DNA of 63,876 nt, from IMG/VR virus record IMGVR_UViG_3300026078_000003, positions 1 through 63,876 of that record, one strand, 5' to 3'. Origin of the DNA: a virus. Positions within the stretch are counted from its first letter, which is position 1; the number at the start of each line of letters is the position of its first letter. Below the pieces are notes generated by a model. That model was not told where the DNA came from, did no database searches, and was given only the letters and a program-made list of their open reading frames with translations. Made by a program: the position numbers and the translations under genes. Shown piece after piece: positions 18,424 through 26,608 of the stretch.

Positions 18424-19229
18424 TTCTGGCCTCTCTGCGCGATCAAAATGATTGACGTTGAAACGTGAATCTGATTTATTCTCAACGCGAGATGAACAGG
18501 ATTCACATACGGCGGATCATCGATAATCTTATCTTCCGGAAGATCGCCGCCGCGAAGATCTAACGGCAATAATCTATCACCTTGAGCTTTCAACATTTCA
18601 TCTAAGTGCTCTAGATCCTGTTTTCTGAACAAAACTAGATCTTTCGCGTTGATCGTTTCGTCGTTGGATCCAAAATTATATTCTGTCGTGTGTGCTGCAA
18701 TCCCGCCGGGTTTAAGCGCTTTCATCTGATTACAAAAGAAATTTAGACTTGCGTCGATCCCGCCGATATGCTCGAAGGAACCACAAGACCACGTAAAGCC
18801 AAACGAACCATTTAACAAAAACTCAGAAATGTTATTCATGTCAACAGCTTTGTAGTTTACGCTCCAATCGAAAGCTTGTCTAGAAATAATCGACGCAAAG
18901 AATAGATCGTCAGGATTCGCTGAATGTTGCGAAGACACTGACCAGATACGATCTATAGCGTCGGTCAAGGGTGCATCGCTTGCCACGACGGAACATCCAA
19001 ATTTCGCGAGCCAGGAAGGTATCGGCTCTTTTCCACAGCCAAAACCCAAACACTTTTCACCTTCTCCACCGTAACTATCAAGAAAAACCTGCGCAATCGC
19101 CGCAAATTCCCAGATTTTTCGATGCTTTCTATCCGGTTCCAAACACATCTCGCGCGCACGATCTTTCAACCATTGTTGATCAAAATCACGCGCCAGAACG
19201 CGACGAGAGCCAGTAAATATTTTATCCAC
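18420..19229 (-). CDS. SAM-dependent methyltransferase-like protein
   Basis: 269 residues. CLGFGCGKEPIPSWLAKFGC and SVVASDAPL resemble motifs I and II of class I methyltransferases. FGFTWSCGSFEHIGGI matches the motif IV region, and ALKPGGIAAHTTEY resembles the 'LkPGG' motif. The stop overlaps the glycosyltransferase start (ATGA), so the pair is probably a functional cassette modifying a sugar. It is flanked by neck genes and is foreign to the usual connector order. Confidence 0.75.
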   Translation of the reverse strand: MDKIFTGSRRVLARDFDQQWLKDRAREMCLEPDRKHRKIWEFAAIAQVFLDSYGGEGEKCLGFGCGKEPIPSWLAKFGCSVVASDAPLTDAIDRIWSVSSQHSANPDDLFFASIISRQAFDWSVNYKAVDMNNISEFLLNGSFGFTWSCGSFEHIGGIDASLNFFCNQMKALKPGGIAAHTTEYNFGSNDETINAKDLVLFRKQDLEHLDEMLKAQGDRLLPLDLRGGDLPEDKIIDDPPYVNPVHLALRINQIHVSTSIILIAQRGQN

Positions 19230-19247
19230 TTTATATCTCTCTTGTTC

Positions 19248-19646
19248 TCATCTCGCGCCCAACATGATTTGTTGAATGTAACCCATTCCCGTTTTTGGAT
19301 CGATCGGCGCCGATGCATCAATTATCGGTCCTGTAAATCCATTCGGCAATGTAATTCTATCTCGGGGATCAATTGGCTCACGTCTTCCTGGAGTCCCATT
19401 CGGTTCAACTGGCGATGTGAAAGTTAACGTCGCCATAACGGTTAGATTCTGCCCACCAGTTGTGACTATTATTCTCTGTCTCGAATCGATCACGCATCTT
19501 GGATGTGTCGGTGCCGCGTAAGTTGCTTTGCCGAATTTATCTTGTCCTATCCATGCTTCGTGAGTGATTACGCTCTGGCCGTCGGATGTAAACTGATCCG
19601 CTAGTTTGACCCCTAAACGCACGAATTTGGAAAATGGAAAGCTCAT
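19248..19646 (-). CDS. Head-closure / head-tail connector protein
   Basis: 132 residues. It lies after the adaptor (DnaT-like fold) gene and before the inserted cassette. The C-terminal half (PGRREPIDPRDRITLPN with GFTGPIIDASAP) is the compact beta domain seen in small neck proteins. The assignment comes from gene order. Confidence 0.6.
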   Translation of the reverse strand: MSFPFSKFVRLGVKLADQFTSDGQSVITHEAWIGQDKFGKATYAAPTHPRCVIDSRQRIIVTTGGQNLTVMATLTFTSPVEPNGTPGRREPIDPRDRITLPNGFTGPIIDASAPIDPKTGMGYIQQIMLGAR

Positions 19647-19658
19647 TTAAATCTCGTC

Positions 19659-20273
19659 TCAAATCAGCGGATCTAATATCATTCCCTTACCCATCTCTAC
19701 TTCCACATACCACGACGGCACAAGCAACAATCTCACGGCTCGCGGAATCACATTCAGATAGTTAAACTGTGAAAGTTGCTGTCTCATTCGAGTACCCGCC
19801 GCGTCTAGTGTATCTGTCGTGTCTTGAAACTCGACTGAAACCGATCCCGCTTTGACTCCTTTTACGTTGAATTTGGCGGCAACATCATCCCCCAGAACGT
19901 CGCTGCCTTCTGATTTCGTTAAGGCGTCTTCGTGTAACTGTACGGCAAGCTCGCATTGTGCTTTTTTGAGATCGACAGCTACTACGTCTTCGGCGATCGG
20001 TTTTCCGTTTCTATTTACCCAACCTTTTCGCGGCGCAATTAGAGCTTGTTCATCGGTCGCGGCCTCACCTGTCCAGATCAATCCAGCGCCAAGGATTTCA
20101 CACGATGCCAATAAATCGATTGTCAAATCAGCATCGATCAACCCCGCATCTGCTTGTGTTGCCCACGTTGGTTGCGGACGTCTCGAAACAATATACGTTT
20201 TATAAAAATCCAAATCCGCGAACGTGTTCGCGTCGGCGCTACCGGGAGTAGATACGAGCACAGGAATCGGCAT
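19659..20273 (-). CDS. Head-tail adaptor (DnaT-like family)
   Basis: 204 residues. MPIPVLVSTPGSADANTFAD, the LLASCEILGAGLIWTGEAAT segment, PRKGWVNRNGKPI and the helix-rich middle (DLKKAQCELAVQLHEDAL) match phage adaptor proteins grouped under the DnaT-like Pfam family. It is expected at the portal-tail interface. Confidence 0.75.
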   Translation of the reverse strand: MPIPVLVSTPGSADANTFADLDFYKTYIVSRRPQPTWATQADAGLIDADLTIDLLASCEILGAGLIWTGEAATDEQALIAPRKGWVNRNGKPIAEDVVAVDLKKAQCELAVQLHEDALTKSEGSDVLGDDVAAKFNVKGVKAGSVSVEFQDTTDTLDAAGTRMRQQLSQFNYLNVIPRAVRLLLVPSWYVEVEMGKGMILDPLI

Positions 20274-20276
20274 CGG

Positions 20277-20504
20277 CTATATTTCCTGTTTCGGCGGCCA
20301 TGTCCAGCAATGAACCGTTTCGCCGTGCTCCATAGAAAACACTTTCTTTGTGTGCTCAGGCAACATAATCGTTTTTTGTTGATTCGGCTTTCCGTCTACT
20401 TCCCAGAGAATAAGATCAATGCCGTCATCCCAAGGCTCTTGTGAAACATGAGCACAGGTATAATCCACCCATCGATTTCGCCCCTTCATGACACGAACAA
20501 CCAT
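20277..20504 (-). CDS. Hypothetical protein, 75 aa
   Basis: Small, acidic and beta-rich (DLILWEVDGKPNQQKTIMLP). It starts three bases after the preceding stop in the same strand. It sits between two small genes of the connector region. No function is assigned; it is probably real because the gap with its neighbours is short and the frame is well coupled. Confidence 0.6.
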   Translation of the reverse strand: MVVRVMKGRNRWVDYTCAHVSQEPWDDGIDLILWEVDGKPNQQKTIMLPEHTKKVFSMEHGETVHCWTWPPKQEI

Positions 20505-20555
20505 ATGCCGCGCTGCCTTCCTATGTTAAGAGTGCTACGTTTTTTCGCTTTGTTT

Positions 20556-20810
20556 CTAAACCAACTTCACTCGATCTCCGAAATCTTCCGCTTGCTTATC
20601 GGTCAGCTCAATGAGATCGCCTTGCGGGTTATTAACCGAAATCCCGTAGTAAACGTCGCCATCCGCGCTCAAATGCTTTCCAGCCAAAAGGCGATACATC
20701 TTCTTCTCATCGGACGCGGGCTCAATTGCGGCCTTAAGAGTCTCGGGCGAAATATTATTGTCTTTCTCGTCAGGATCGGATTGCGGTTGTGGCTTCGTTG
20801 CGACGGGCAT
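20556..20810 (-). CDS. Hypothetical protein, 84 aa
   Basis: I chose the start at ATG 20808-20810 (MPVATKPQPQSDPDEK) because GGAGAG lies at the right distance. Translation can be extended upstream to 20837, but that has no good start signal. The sequence is polar with Asp/Glu/Lys-rich segments and resembles a small virion accessory gene. It lies just after the major capsid gene. Confidence 0.6.
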   Translation of the reverse strand: MPVATKPQPQSDPDEKDNNISPETLKAAIEPASDEKKMYRLLAGKHLSADGDVYYGISVNNPQGDLIELTDKQAEDFGDRVKLV

Positions 20811-20858
20811 AATCTCTCCTTTTCTTTTTTTTTTCAATTTAAGCCGAAGGTTTAATTT

Positions 20859-21890
20859 TTAGGTCTTATTTCCGACCGCAACACCGTACAATCCGTTTGC
20901 GTCCGCAAACATCCGGAAAATCACGCAGCTCAGCACCACCCAATACGTATTCCACTTCGGACCATCTGTCCAACTGATCGGAACCGGCTGTTGTCCAATA
21001 ACAACGTCAACTGCCATGGGGTCCATCTGAACAAGAACAACTCTATGATCCGGTGCGGTATCATCGACCGAGATTTGAAGGTTTTTGCCGCCGTACGGTC
21101 CCAGCGCCTCCAAGGCCGCACGCACCGTGCCCGGATATGTCGTTGTATATTGTTTGTTAAGGACCATGGAATAGTTGCCAGGGACGCGCAAACTATAAGG
21201 CCCAGGATGCGTAATTCTCAGAAGCTCAATCGCGCCGAGAACGATATCCACGATCTGTGCTCCCGTGAGCGTAGACCAGTCAGCGTAACTAAAAGTGGTA
21301 GTAGACGAGAGAATGCCGGGCGCGGTCATGCCGTCGATCGTCATTACGTTGCCCTGGTCGTCCGTGAGACCATTCCATGCCTGGTCCTCTATGGCCTCGT
21401 TTACTCTGTAGGTCGCTTCCGTCGTGTGCGTGGTATCGAGCGGCGCGCCCATCCGCTCAGCAATCGCAAGAGACCGCACGTCAAACGAGAAGTTGCTCCA
21501 AGTACAGAAAATCGGCCAGCTAGTGCCTCCGCGCTGAAGAACGAATCTCTCGCCTCGCGAATCCGGAACCATCGTCCGGTGTGCGGTTCCTGCCTCGCCA
21601 AGACTGCCGCGACGTAAAGATGGCACAGCCCACCAGTTTGACAGAGGCGTCGTGAGTCCTGCCGCGATCAGATCAGCCACGAGACGGAGGCGTTTCTTTT
21701 GCACCAGAGTTACCGCACGCTCGATTACCTCGTGAGCGTTCGGCGGAAATGGCGCGGACACGACCGTATTCGCGCTCGCCGCGTAATACTTCTCCAACGA
21801 GCCATAATGCGCGATTGCGGTAAGAAGCGCGTCAGGAGGGACATTTCGATTCAGATCACCTAAGGCTAGATATTGCGCCACCTTACTCAT
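20859..21890 (-). CDS. Major capsid protein (HK97-fold, encapsulin-like)
   Basis: 343 residues, directly downstream of the decoration-type gene. The C-terminal half contains LRVPGNYSMVLNKQYTTTYP, ALEALGPYGGKNLQIS and VLVQMDPMAVDVVIGQQPV. This matches the A- and P-domain order of encapsulin-like phage capsids (long alpha helix, then WTDGPKWNTYWVV). There is no separate scaffold domain in this protein. Confidence 0.85.
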   Translation of the reverse strand: MSKVAQYLALGDLNRNVPPDALLTAIAHYGSLEKYYAASANTVVSAPFPPNAHEVIERAVTLVQKKRLRLVADLIAAGLTTPLSNWWAVPSLRRGSLGEAGTAHRTMVPDSRGERFVLQRGGTSWPIFCTWSNFSFDVRSLAIAERMGAPLDTTHTTEATYRVNEAIEDQAWNGLTDDQGNVMTIDGMTAPGILSSTTTFSYADWSTLTGAQIVDIVLGAIELLRITHPGPYSLRVPGNYSMVLNKQYTTTYPGTVRAALEALGPYGGKNLQISVDDTAPDHRVVLVQMDPMAVDVVIGQQPVPISWTDGPKWNTYWVVLSCVIFRMFADANGLYGVAVGNKT

Positions 21891-21941
21891 TGGGTATGGT
21901 TTCCTTTTGTTGTATAAATTCAGTTTAATTTTTCGTGTGTT

Positions 21942-22409
21942 CTAGAGCACCAGCGTACGCACACGAGTAAGCGCTGTTACCGCACCAAGAGTCTCAAGGA
22001 ACTGATACTTCGCGACGCCGGCAGACGCGGCGCTTGACGTTGCTTCCTTAAGCCAGCCATCGCCATTGTCCTGACCAAAATCGCCCGCTGTAATGTTCTC
22101 ACCGCTAGGCACACAAGCCCAGAACGTCGAGCCTTTTTCTAGATGTACGAGCCTTACAAGCTCGTTCACCGCGTAAGGATCGTCGACGGTCTTGTTATGG
22201 ATGATTTTCTCGACCGCAACCATAGGCGCGCCTGAAGTCGTGGCGCTCGATTTCGGTCGAAGCTTCATCTTGCCAGTGCCAGGATCGTAAAATTCGATTA
22301 TCATTCCGGGCGTGATCGCGACCCCGGCAGAGAATTCATTGACAGTTGTACCAGGATCGTCCATTGGACCAAGAATGATTGTGTTAGGCGGATGCTTGCT
22401 CAATGCCAT
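21942..22409 (-). CDS. Head decoration / capsid-associated protein
   Basis: 155 residues. It lies between the protease gene and the major capsid gene, where decoration proteins sit. The sequence KSSATTSGAPMVAVEKIIHN and WACVPSGENITAGDFGQDNG is typical of small beta-tulip or immunoglobulin-like capsid-stabilising proteins. Exact class is not certain. Confidence 0.7.
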   Translation of the reverse strand: MALSKHPPNTIILGPMDDPGTTVNEFSAGVAITPGMIIEFYDPGTGKMKLRPKSSATTSGAPMVAVEKIIHNKTVDDPYAVNELVRLVHLEKGSTFWACVPSGENITAGDFGQDNGDGWLKEATSSAASAGVAKYQFLETLGAVTALTRVRTLVL

Positions 22410-22451
22410 GTGATTATGCTCCTTTATTTATGAGATATTTATCGATGGATT

Positions 22452-24170
22452 TTAATTGGTTTTCGAGTTCAAGCCCCACGTATCGGGAAGCGCACGCTCC
22501 GAAACACTTGTCGAAGTTCTCGACGCAGGAACTCCGCGCAGAGAATAATCGGCCACGGTTGGTGAATCAACGCCGAACGAAACAGCGAGCTTCTCCAGAG
22601 TATCGATGTTCATTTCGTTTAGATCAGTCTCAGTAAGCCCGCTCTGTGCGTTCTTGAGTGACGTAACGAGATGAGCTTTACGCGCCGCGATCTGCTGAGA
22701 GTGTGCATCGGCGGCGGCCTTGATCTGCGCGTATTCCTCGCGAGTAAGAGTCACGCTGTTGGCGGAGGAATCGATAACAGGCGCCGGTGCAGCAGCCGTG
22801 TTTGCGGTAGATGCCGCGACTTCCGGCTTCTCGTCTTCAAACTTTGCCGCAAGAGTCTTAAGCTTTTCTTCGGACATTGCCTCAAGCACGTCACGGTCCG
22901 ACTCCTCGAAAGGCGCGACACTCGACGCAATGAGCTGACTTGCGAGATTCTTCTGTGCGACGGTTGGCTTCATAGTAGATTCTCCTTTATTTTTATTGTG
23001 ACAGTTGCAGGAGGCAGAAATTGATGATCGAGAAGTGTTAGGATCAATCGGCGCGGCTTCAGATTCCACAACAACAACTTCGGTCTCCGCCTCGACCTCC
23101 GTTTCTGTTGTATCTTCTGTCGTGATCGCTTTCACAACCCACGCTTTGGTCTGATCGAAAACCAATTCAACTCTGTCATCATTCACACTTACGCTATTGT
23201 CCGCATTCACCGTGAACGATCTCTGATACCAGTGATATTCGCGCTCGGAATCATCATCCCAAGAATAGCCATAACTGATTACCACGACGTAACGGAACGT
23301 CCCTGCCGCAACGTCCTCATCATCCACGTATTGAACTCCGGGCTCTAGCTCGCTTACAGCTTGATAAAGCTTCCAGCGAAGATCGTTATTTGACATTGAG
23401 GCGCGAATCTTCGCGAGCATCCGCCCAAAAATCGAGTCCTTCATCGCGGCATCTCCTTTAGATTTGTTTGCGGTCGCGGATGCTTTAATATCGTTACTAG
23501 CACTTAGCACAATAATTGATGAAGATCCAGACTCATCTTCACTGTCTTGTGATACTTGCAGCCGTCCACATCCCATTTCGTTATTGCAAGCTCCAGTCTT
23601 GCCAACATCTAACATCGCGAGATGATCGCTTACCGCAGAAATCCATCTAATCCCGTACTCTTTTCCATTAAATATTCCATCTTCTTTGATCGCTAGAACC
23701 GCATTACCTTCACTTACTTCAACATTTTCGCCCGCTTGTAGTCTCACGATAACGTTTTCTGCCGCTGGTCCTACTTCTTTAGCCCGAATCGGATCTAGCC
23801 ACGCTTCAACTTTTACGCGGCCATCATCGAAAACCGAGTTAAACATGAATCCAAATTGATAATCTTGGAGAACGTCGGGTGAATTTGCGCTGACATAATC
23901 GCCTGAGATTTTAGGGTGTCCCATGACCACAGGTCGAAAATTTCTCGTTTGTGCGTGAGTCGCGAGCACAGACGATAGAATTAAAACCGGCGCAGGAGAA
24001 TTGATCGGCCACCAGACTTGATCGCCAACGGCGGAAACGATCGGGACAACGATATACGAGATGCCGTTGAATGTATCTTCGCGTAATTGTGATCCATCCG
24101 CGCTCGCGCCGATGCCAACGAAATAAGAGGACGGAAAAGATAGATCACGGCTTACGCGCGAGGATTTCAT
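22452..24170 (-). CDS. Prohead protease with scaffold-like C terminus (DUF2213-like)
   Basis: 572 residues, spanning the protease region YIVVPIVSAVGDQVWWPINS ... MGHPKISGDYVSANSPDVLQ ... ISAVSDHLAMLDVGKTGACN. This matches the DUF2213-type head maturation protease pattern (HP, SAN, DHLAMLP, GAC). An Asp/Ser-rich linker and a helical C-terminal part (YAQIKAAADAHSQQIAARKA) look like a scaffold. The start overlaps the portal stop by 4 bp (ATGA). Confidence 0.8.
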   Translation of the reverse strand: MKSSRVSRDLSFPSSYFVGIGASADGSQLREDTFNGISYIVVPIVSAVGDQVWWPINSPAPVLILSSVLATHAQTRNFRPVVMGHPKISGDYVSANSPDVLQDYQFGFMFNSVFDDGRVKVEAWLDPIRAKEVGPAAENVIVRLQAGENVEVSEGNAVLAIKEDGIFNGKEYGIRWISAVSDHLAMLDVGKTGACNNEMGCGRLQVSQDSEDESGSSSIIVLSASNDIKASATANKSKGDAAMKDSIFGRMLAKIRASMSNNDLRWKLYQAVSELEPGVQYVDDEDVAAGTFRYVVVISYGYSWDDDSEREYHWYQRSFTVNADNSVSVNDDRVELVFDQTKAWVVKAITTEDTTETEVEAETEVVVVESEAAPIDPNTSRSSISASCNCHNKNKGESTMKPTVAQKNLASQLIASSVAPFEESDRDVLEAMSEEKLKTLAAKFEDEKPEVAASTANTAAAPAPVIDSSANSVTLTREEYAQIKAAADAHSQQIAARKAHLVTSLKNAQSGLTETDLNEMNIDTLEKLAVSFGVDSPTVADYSLRGVPASRTSTSVSERALPDTWGLNSKTN

Positions 24171-25837
24171 GTCGCTGGCACCTCGCTAGGAATCGTCGTA
24201 TCCGGAATCAAATTGTCGGCCGGATCGCTTGTTGTGTTCGGATCACTCGGCGGCAAATCATTCTTCGGCACAATCAACGCGGCTTGATCGTAAACCTCGT
24301 CTCGAATCTCGTCGCCTGTCTTTACTGCCGTTCCATTGGCTTTATATTGATTTAGATTCGCCATCGCTAGTAGATTCGCAAGCTTGGCTTTATCCATCTC
24401 ATCTAACTCATCTTCGGTCGGCCATTCAACGTTATATTCATCTTTCGGTGTCGGTAAACCATTATATTTTATTAGCCGATCGACAAAATCGCGGATCAAT
24501 CCCGTTCCATATTCGTCTTGTCGCGCAGCGATTGTGTCATTGTCGGATTTCTCATCTTGAGTCGATGCGAGATGTCCGCGTTCGCTGCCTAGCAATTTTC
24601 TTTGTGGCTTATTTTTAGTCGCCGATATTAAACCGATAATAGTTTTGACATTCTCGGCGAAATTCGGCGGAGTCGAATCGATCGTTTTCGGTGTGACTCC
24701 GCGCGACAACGCATACGAGCGTAAATTGTGCGCCATCTCTTCGAGATCGTTCTTTAATTTCTCCTTGCTCTCGTTAAATGCGGCTAGTTTCTTGGGATCG
24801 ATCGGCGCGCCTGTTGTATTCCCTGAGATTGAGCTTCCATCAGGACCAATATCTTTATCGAGATCAAATAGAACCTTTTTCAGTGCTTCCTTCCAGAATA
24901 TCTCGCTACCGCCGCCCGCGAGCTTATCCAGATCGCATAGATAATGCCAGACGGGTTGTAACTCGGGAGTTGAAAATATCTCGTTATCGATCGGCTCGTG
25001 CGTGACGTGAATCACTCGCGACCAGTGAACTTTGCGAATAGTCGAATTCACCGCGCCCGTGTTGGCACCTGTGATATGCCGACGAGATCTAGACAACTGA
25101 ATATTGTAATATTTCGGCAATCCATATCGCGGATCGTCTACGCGATCATCTGGAGAGTCACCAACGAATTCTGTAATTTGTGCTTGATCTTGCGCTAGTG
25201 GCCGTAAGAATACAATATCATCGGGGCCGCTCAATCGTGGCATTTCTTGAGCTAGCGTTTCGGCAGGTCCGGTTATATTCGCGCCTTTCTTTTCTTTCAC
25301 GCCGATGTAAATTACCGCGTATTCGCCAATTCCCGCTTGGATATCTGCGCGCTTGAAAACACTGCCGACGTTCAAACGTTTGCAAATAGATTCCCACGCC
25401 GATTCGAGCTTAGTTTTCTTTTTGAGATCACGATTTTCAACGATGGCAACTTTCGACCAGCCCATTGCTTCAGGCGACATCGTGATAATTCTGCGTGCGA
25501 TGCCACCATTTTCAAATCTGTCGCGAAAATCTTCGATCGAAAACGCAGTAGGATATCCTAAAACTTCGTTGATTTGTCTTGCGCCGCCGAATTGGTCAAA
25601 TCCAGAGAGTCCGAATCTGCGCGCGAATTTCTGGCGCTCGACTAAGAGAGATTGTGCGGCGGAAAGAAGAGACTGATATGCGGCAGATAGATCTGCGTCG
25701 AGAGAGTCAGCGGCGTCTGGAGAGCTACCAGCAGAGAGAGCACCTGAGACGGCCAGACCTTCGCCAGCGGCATCTATAGGCGGTCCAGGCACGCCTAGAG
25801 GCCCCTCAGGCTCTCCTGGAGAAGTGTCCATGCCCAA
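24167..25837 (-). CDS. Portal protein (DUF1073-type)
   Basis: 556 residues. The core FSIEDFRDRFENGGIARRII, then MSPEAMGWSKVAIVENRDLK, GIGEYAVIYIGVK and VIHVTHEPIDNEIFSTPELQ are characteristic of DUF1073-type portals. The start may be TTG at 25837 or ATG at 25831; the frame is open upstream to a TGA near 25940, and no strong ribosome binding site decides it. It forms the dodecameric DNA entry ring. Confidence 0.85.
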   Translation of the reverse strand: MGMDTSPGEPEGPLGVPGPPIDAAGEGLAVSGALSAGSSPDAADSLDADLSAAYQSLLSAAQSLLVERQKFARRFGLSGFDQFGGARQINEVLGYPTAFSIEDFRDRFENGGIARRIITMSPEAMGWSKVAIVENRDLKKKTKLESAWESICKRLNVGSVFKRADIQAGIGEYAVIYIGVKEKKGANITGPAETLAQEMPRLSGPDDIVFLRPLAQDQAQITEFVGDSPDDRVDDPRYGLPKYYNIQLSRSRRHITGANTGAVNSTIRKVHWSRVIHVTHEPIDNEIFSTPELQPVWHYLCDLDKLAGGGSEIFWKEALKKVLFDLDKDIGPDGSSISGNTTGAPIDPKKLAAFNESKEKLKNDLEEMAHNLRSYALSRGVTPKTIDSTPPNFAENVKTIIGLISATKNKPQRKLLGSERGHLASTQDEKSDNDTIAARQDEYGTGLIRDFVDRLIKYNGLPTPKDEYNVEWPTEDELDEMDKAKLANLLAMANLNQYKANGTAVKTGDEIRDEVYDQAALIVPKNDLPPSDPNTTSDPADNLIPDTTIPSEVPAT

Positions 25838-25914
25838 GAGCCTACGCGCGCGGATAGGGGCTTGTGTGGGATCGTTGCGCGAGAGGAAACGGCAAAATGG
25901 GAAGGCGCGAGATT

Positions 25915-25930
25915 GTCACCTAGAGAGGAC
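25915..25930 (+). promoter_or_regulatory. Candidate operator/activator site D: GTCAC-N6-AGGAC
   Basis: GTCACCTAGAGAGGAC is followed by GAGA and TGTGAC. Its right half, spacer and TGT-A box match the same order at 39.0 and 39.1 kb (AGGAC-GAG/AAA-N-TGTAAA). It ends 45 bp before the -35 box at 25976, the same distance as site B. The left half (GTCAC) is degenerate relative to GTCCT. Confidence 0.45.
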
Positions 25931-25975
25931 GAGATGTGACAATTGTAAAGAAGTTGTAAAAAACGCTGAGAAGAC

Positions 25976-26004
25976 TTGACGTGTGGGGACAGTGAGGGTA
26001 CACT
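25976..26004 (+). promoter_or_regulatory. Sigma70-type promoter for small rightward operon
   Basis: TTGACG (25976-25981), 17-bp spacer, TACACT (25999-26004). The predicted start of transcription, about 26011, lies just before a strong ribosome binding site and ATG at 26033. An AT-rich tract with the phrase aagttgtaaaa lies upstream; the same 11-mer appears before the 39.19 kb promoter. Confidence 0.65.
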
Positions 26005-26032
26005 TAAACAGTCAGAGAAAAGGAGATAAAAG

Positions 26033-26077
26033 ATGAGCCAACACAACAGCTGGCGACCACCAGGAGGCGCGGAATAA
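26033..26077 (+). CDS. Possible 14-residue leader peptide
   Basis: AAAGGAG is placed well before ATG AGC CAA CAC, giving MSQHNSWRPPGGAE and a stop. It lies directly between the promoter and the ribbon-helix-helix gene, whose ATG follows the stop by three bases. It may simply couple translation. No family is known. Confidence 0.35.
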   Translation: MSQHNSWRPPGGAE

Positions 26078-26080
26078 AAC

Positions 26081-26254
26081 ATGACCAAACAACGCGGCAA
26101 TCCCATCTTTCATCTTCGTCTATCTCCCGAGCGGCGAAAGCTCTGGGAAGAAGCGGCGCGAAAAGAACAGCGGACGTTAAGCGATTTCATCAAAGTGGCA
26201 ACAGACGAAAAAAGCAGAAGAATTATGAAGGGTAGAGATCAAAGGGAAAACTAA
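26081..26254 (+). CDS. Ribbon-helix-helix (CopG/Arc-like) small DNA-binding protein
   Basis: 57 residues from ATG 26081: MTKQRGNPIFHLRLSPERRK then LWEEAARKEQRTLSDFIKVA. This is the RHH pattern of a beta strand (FHLRLS), a helix and a second helix starting LSDFI. It is probably a small transcription regulator or anti-host factor. It is rightward and oriented away from the late operon, under the 25.98 kb promoter. Confidence 0.75.
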   Translation: MTKQRGNPIFHLRLSPERRKLWEEAARKEQRTLSDFIKVATDEKSRRIMKGRDQREN

Positions 26255-26265
26255 GGAGATCGGTC

Positions 26266-26502
26266 ATGCTTCCAGAAGAGATTCGTTACTATCAAATGTC
26301 TAAGGTAGATCAGCGGAAAGTAGTCCGCGCAGCCCTGAAGCGGTGGAGAGAGCAAAATCCGACCAAACTTCCCGTGTCGTCTCTACGCCATGGTTGGTAT
26401 GGATGGTGTCTTGAAAGCACAAGCGGAGATCGTGGCATTGTCGCTAATGTCATGCGAGATTGTATTGTTCCCTACCTGCGAGAGAACGTAGAAGAAAAGT
26501 AA
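26266..26502 (+). CDS. Hypothetical protein, 78 aa
   Basis: ATG at 26266 with GGAGATC upstream, 11 bp after the RHH gene, so probably in the same operon. The sequence is basic and helical (LRHGWYGWCLESTSG in the middle) with no recognised domain. It ends before the 26609-29143 gene, with which it converges. The interval 26503-26608 holds only a short CTCGC/GCGAG inverted repeat that could be a terminator stem. Confidence 0.65.
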   Translation: MLPEEIRYYQMSKVDQRKVVRAALKRWREQNPTKLPVSSLRHGWYGWCLESTSGDRGIVANVMRDCIVPYLRENVEEK

Positions 26503-26608
26503 AAAATCACGGACATCGATCAATCTAGGAGAGCTTTAGTTCAAAAACACACTCGCCACCACAGAGCGAGAGATTAGGATCTTTCTCACGTCTTCCTCGC
26601 CATCTTAC

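Noticed and set aside
20991-21617. Plus-strand ORF of 208 codons
   Set aside because: Antisense of the major capsid gene, rich in Arg/His, with no start signal.
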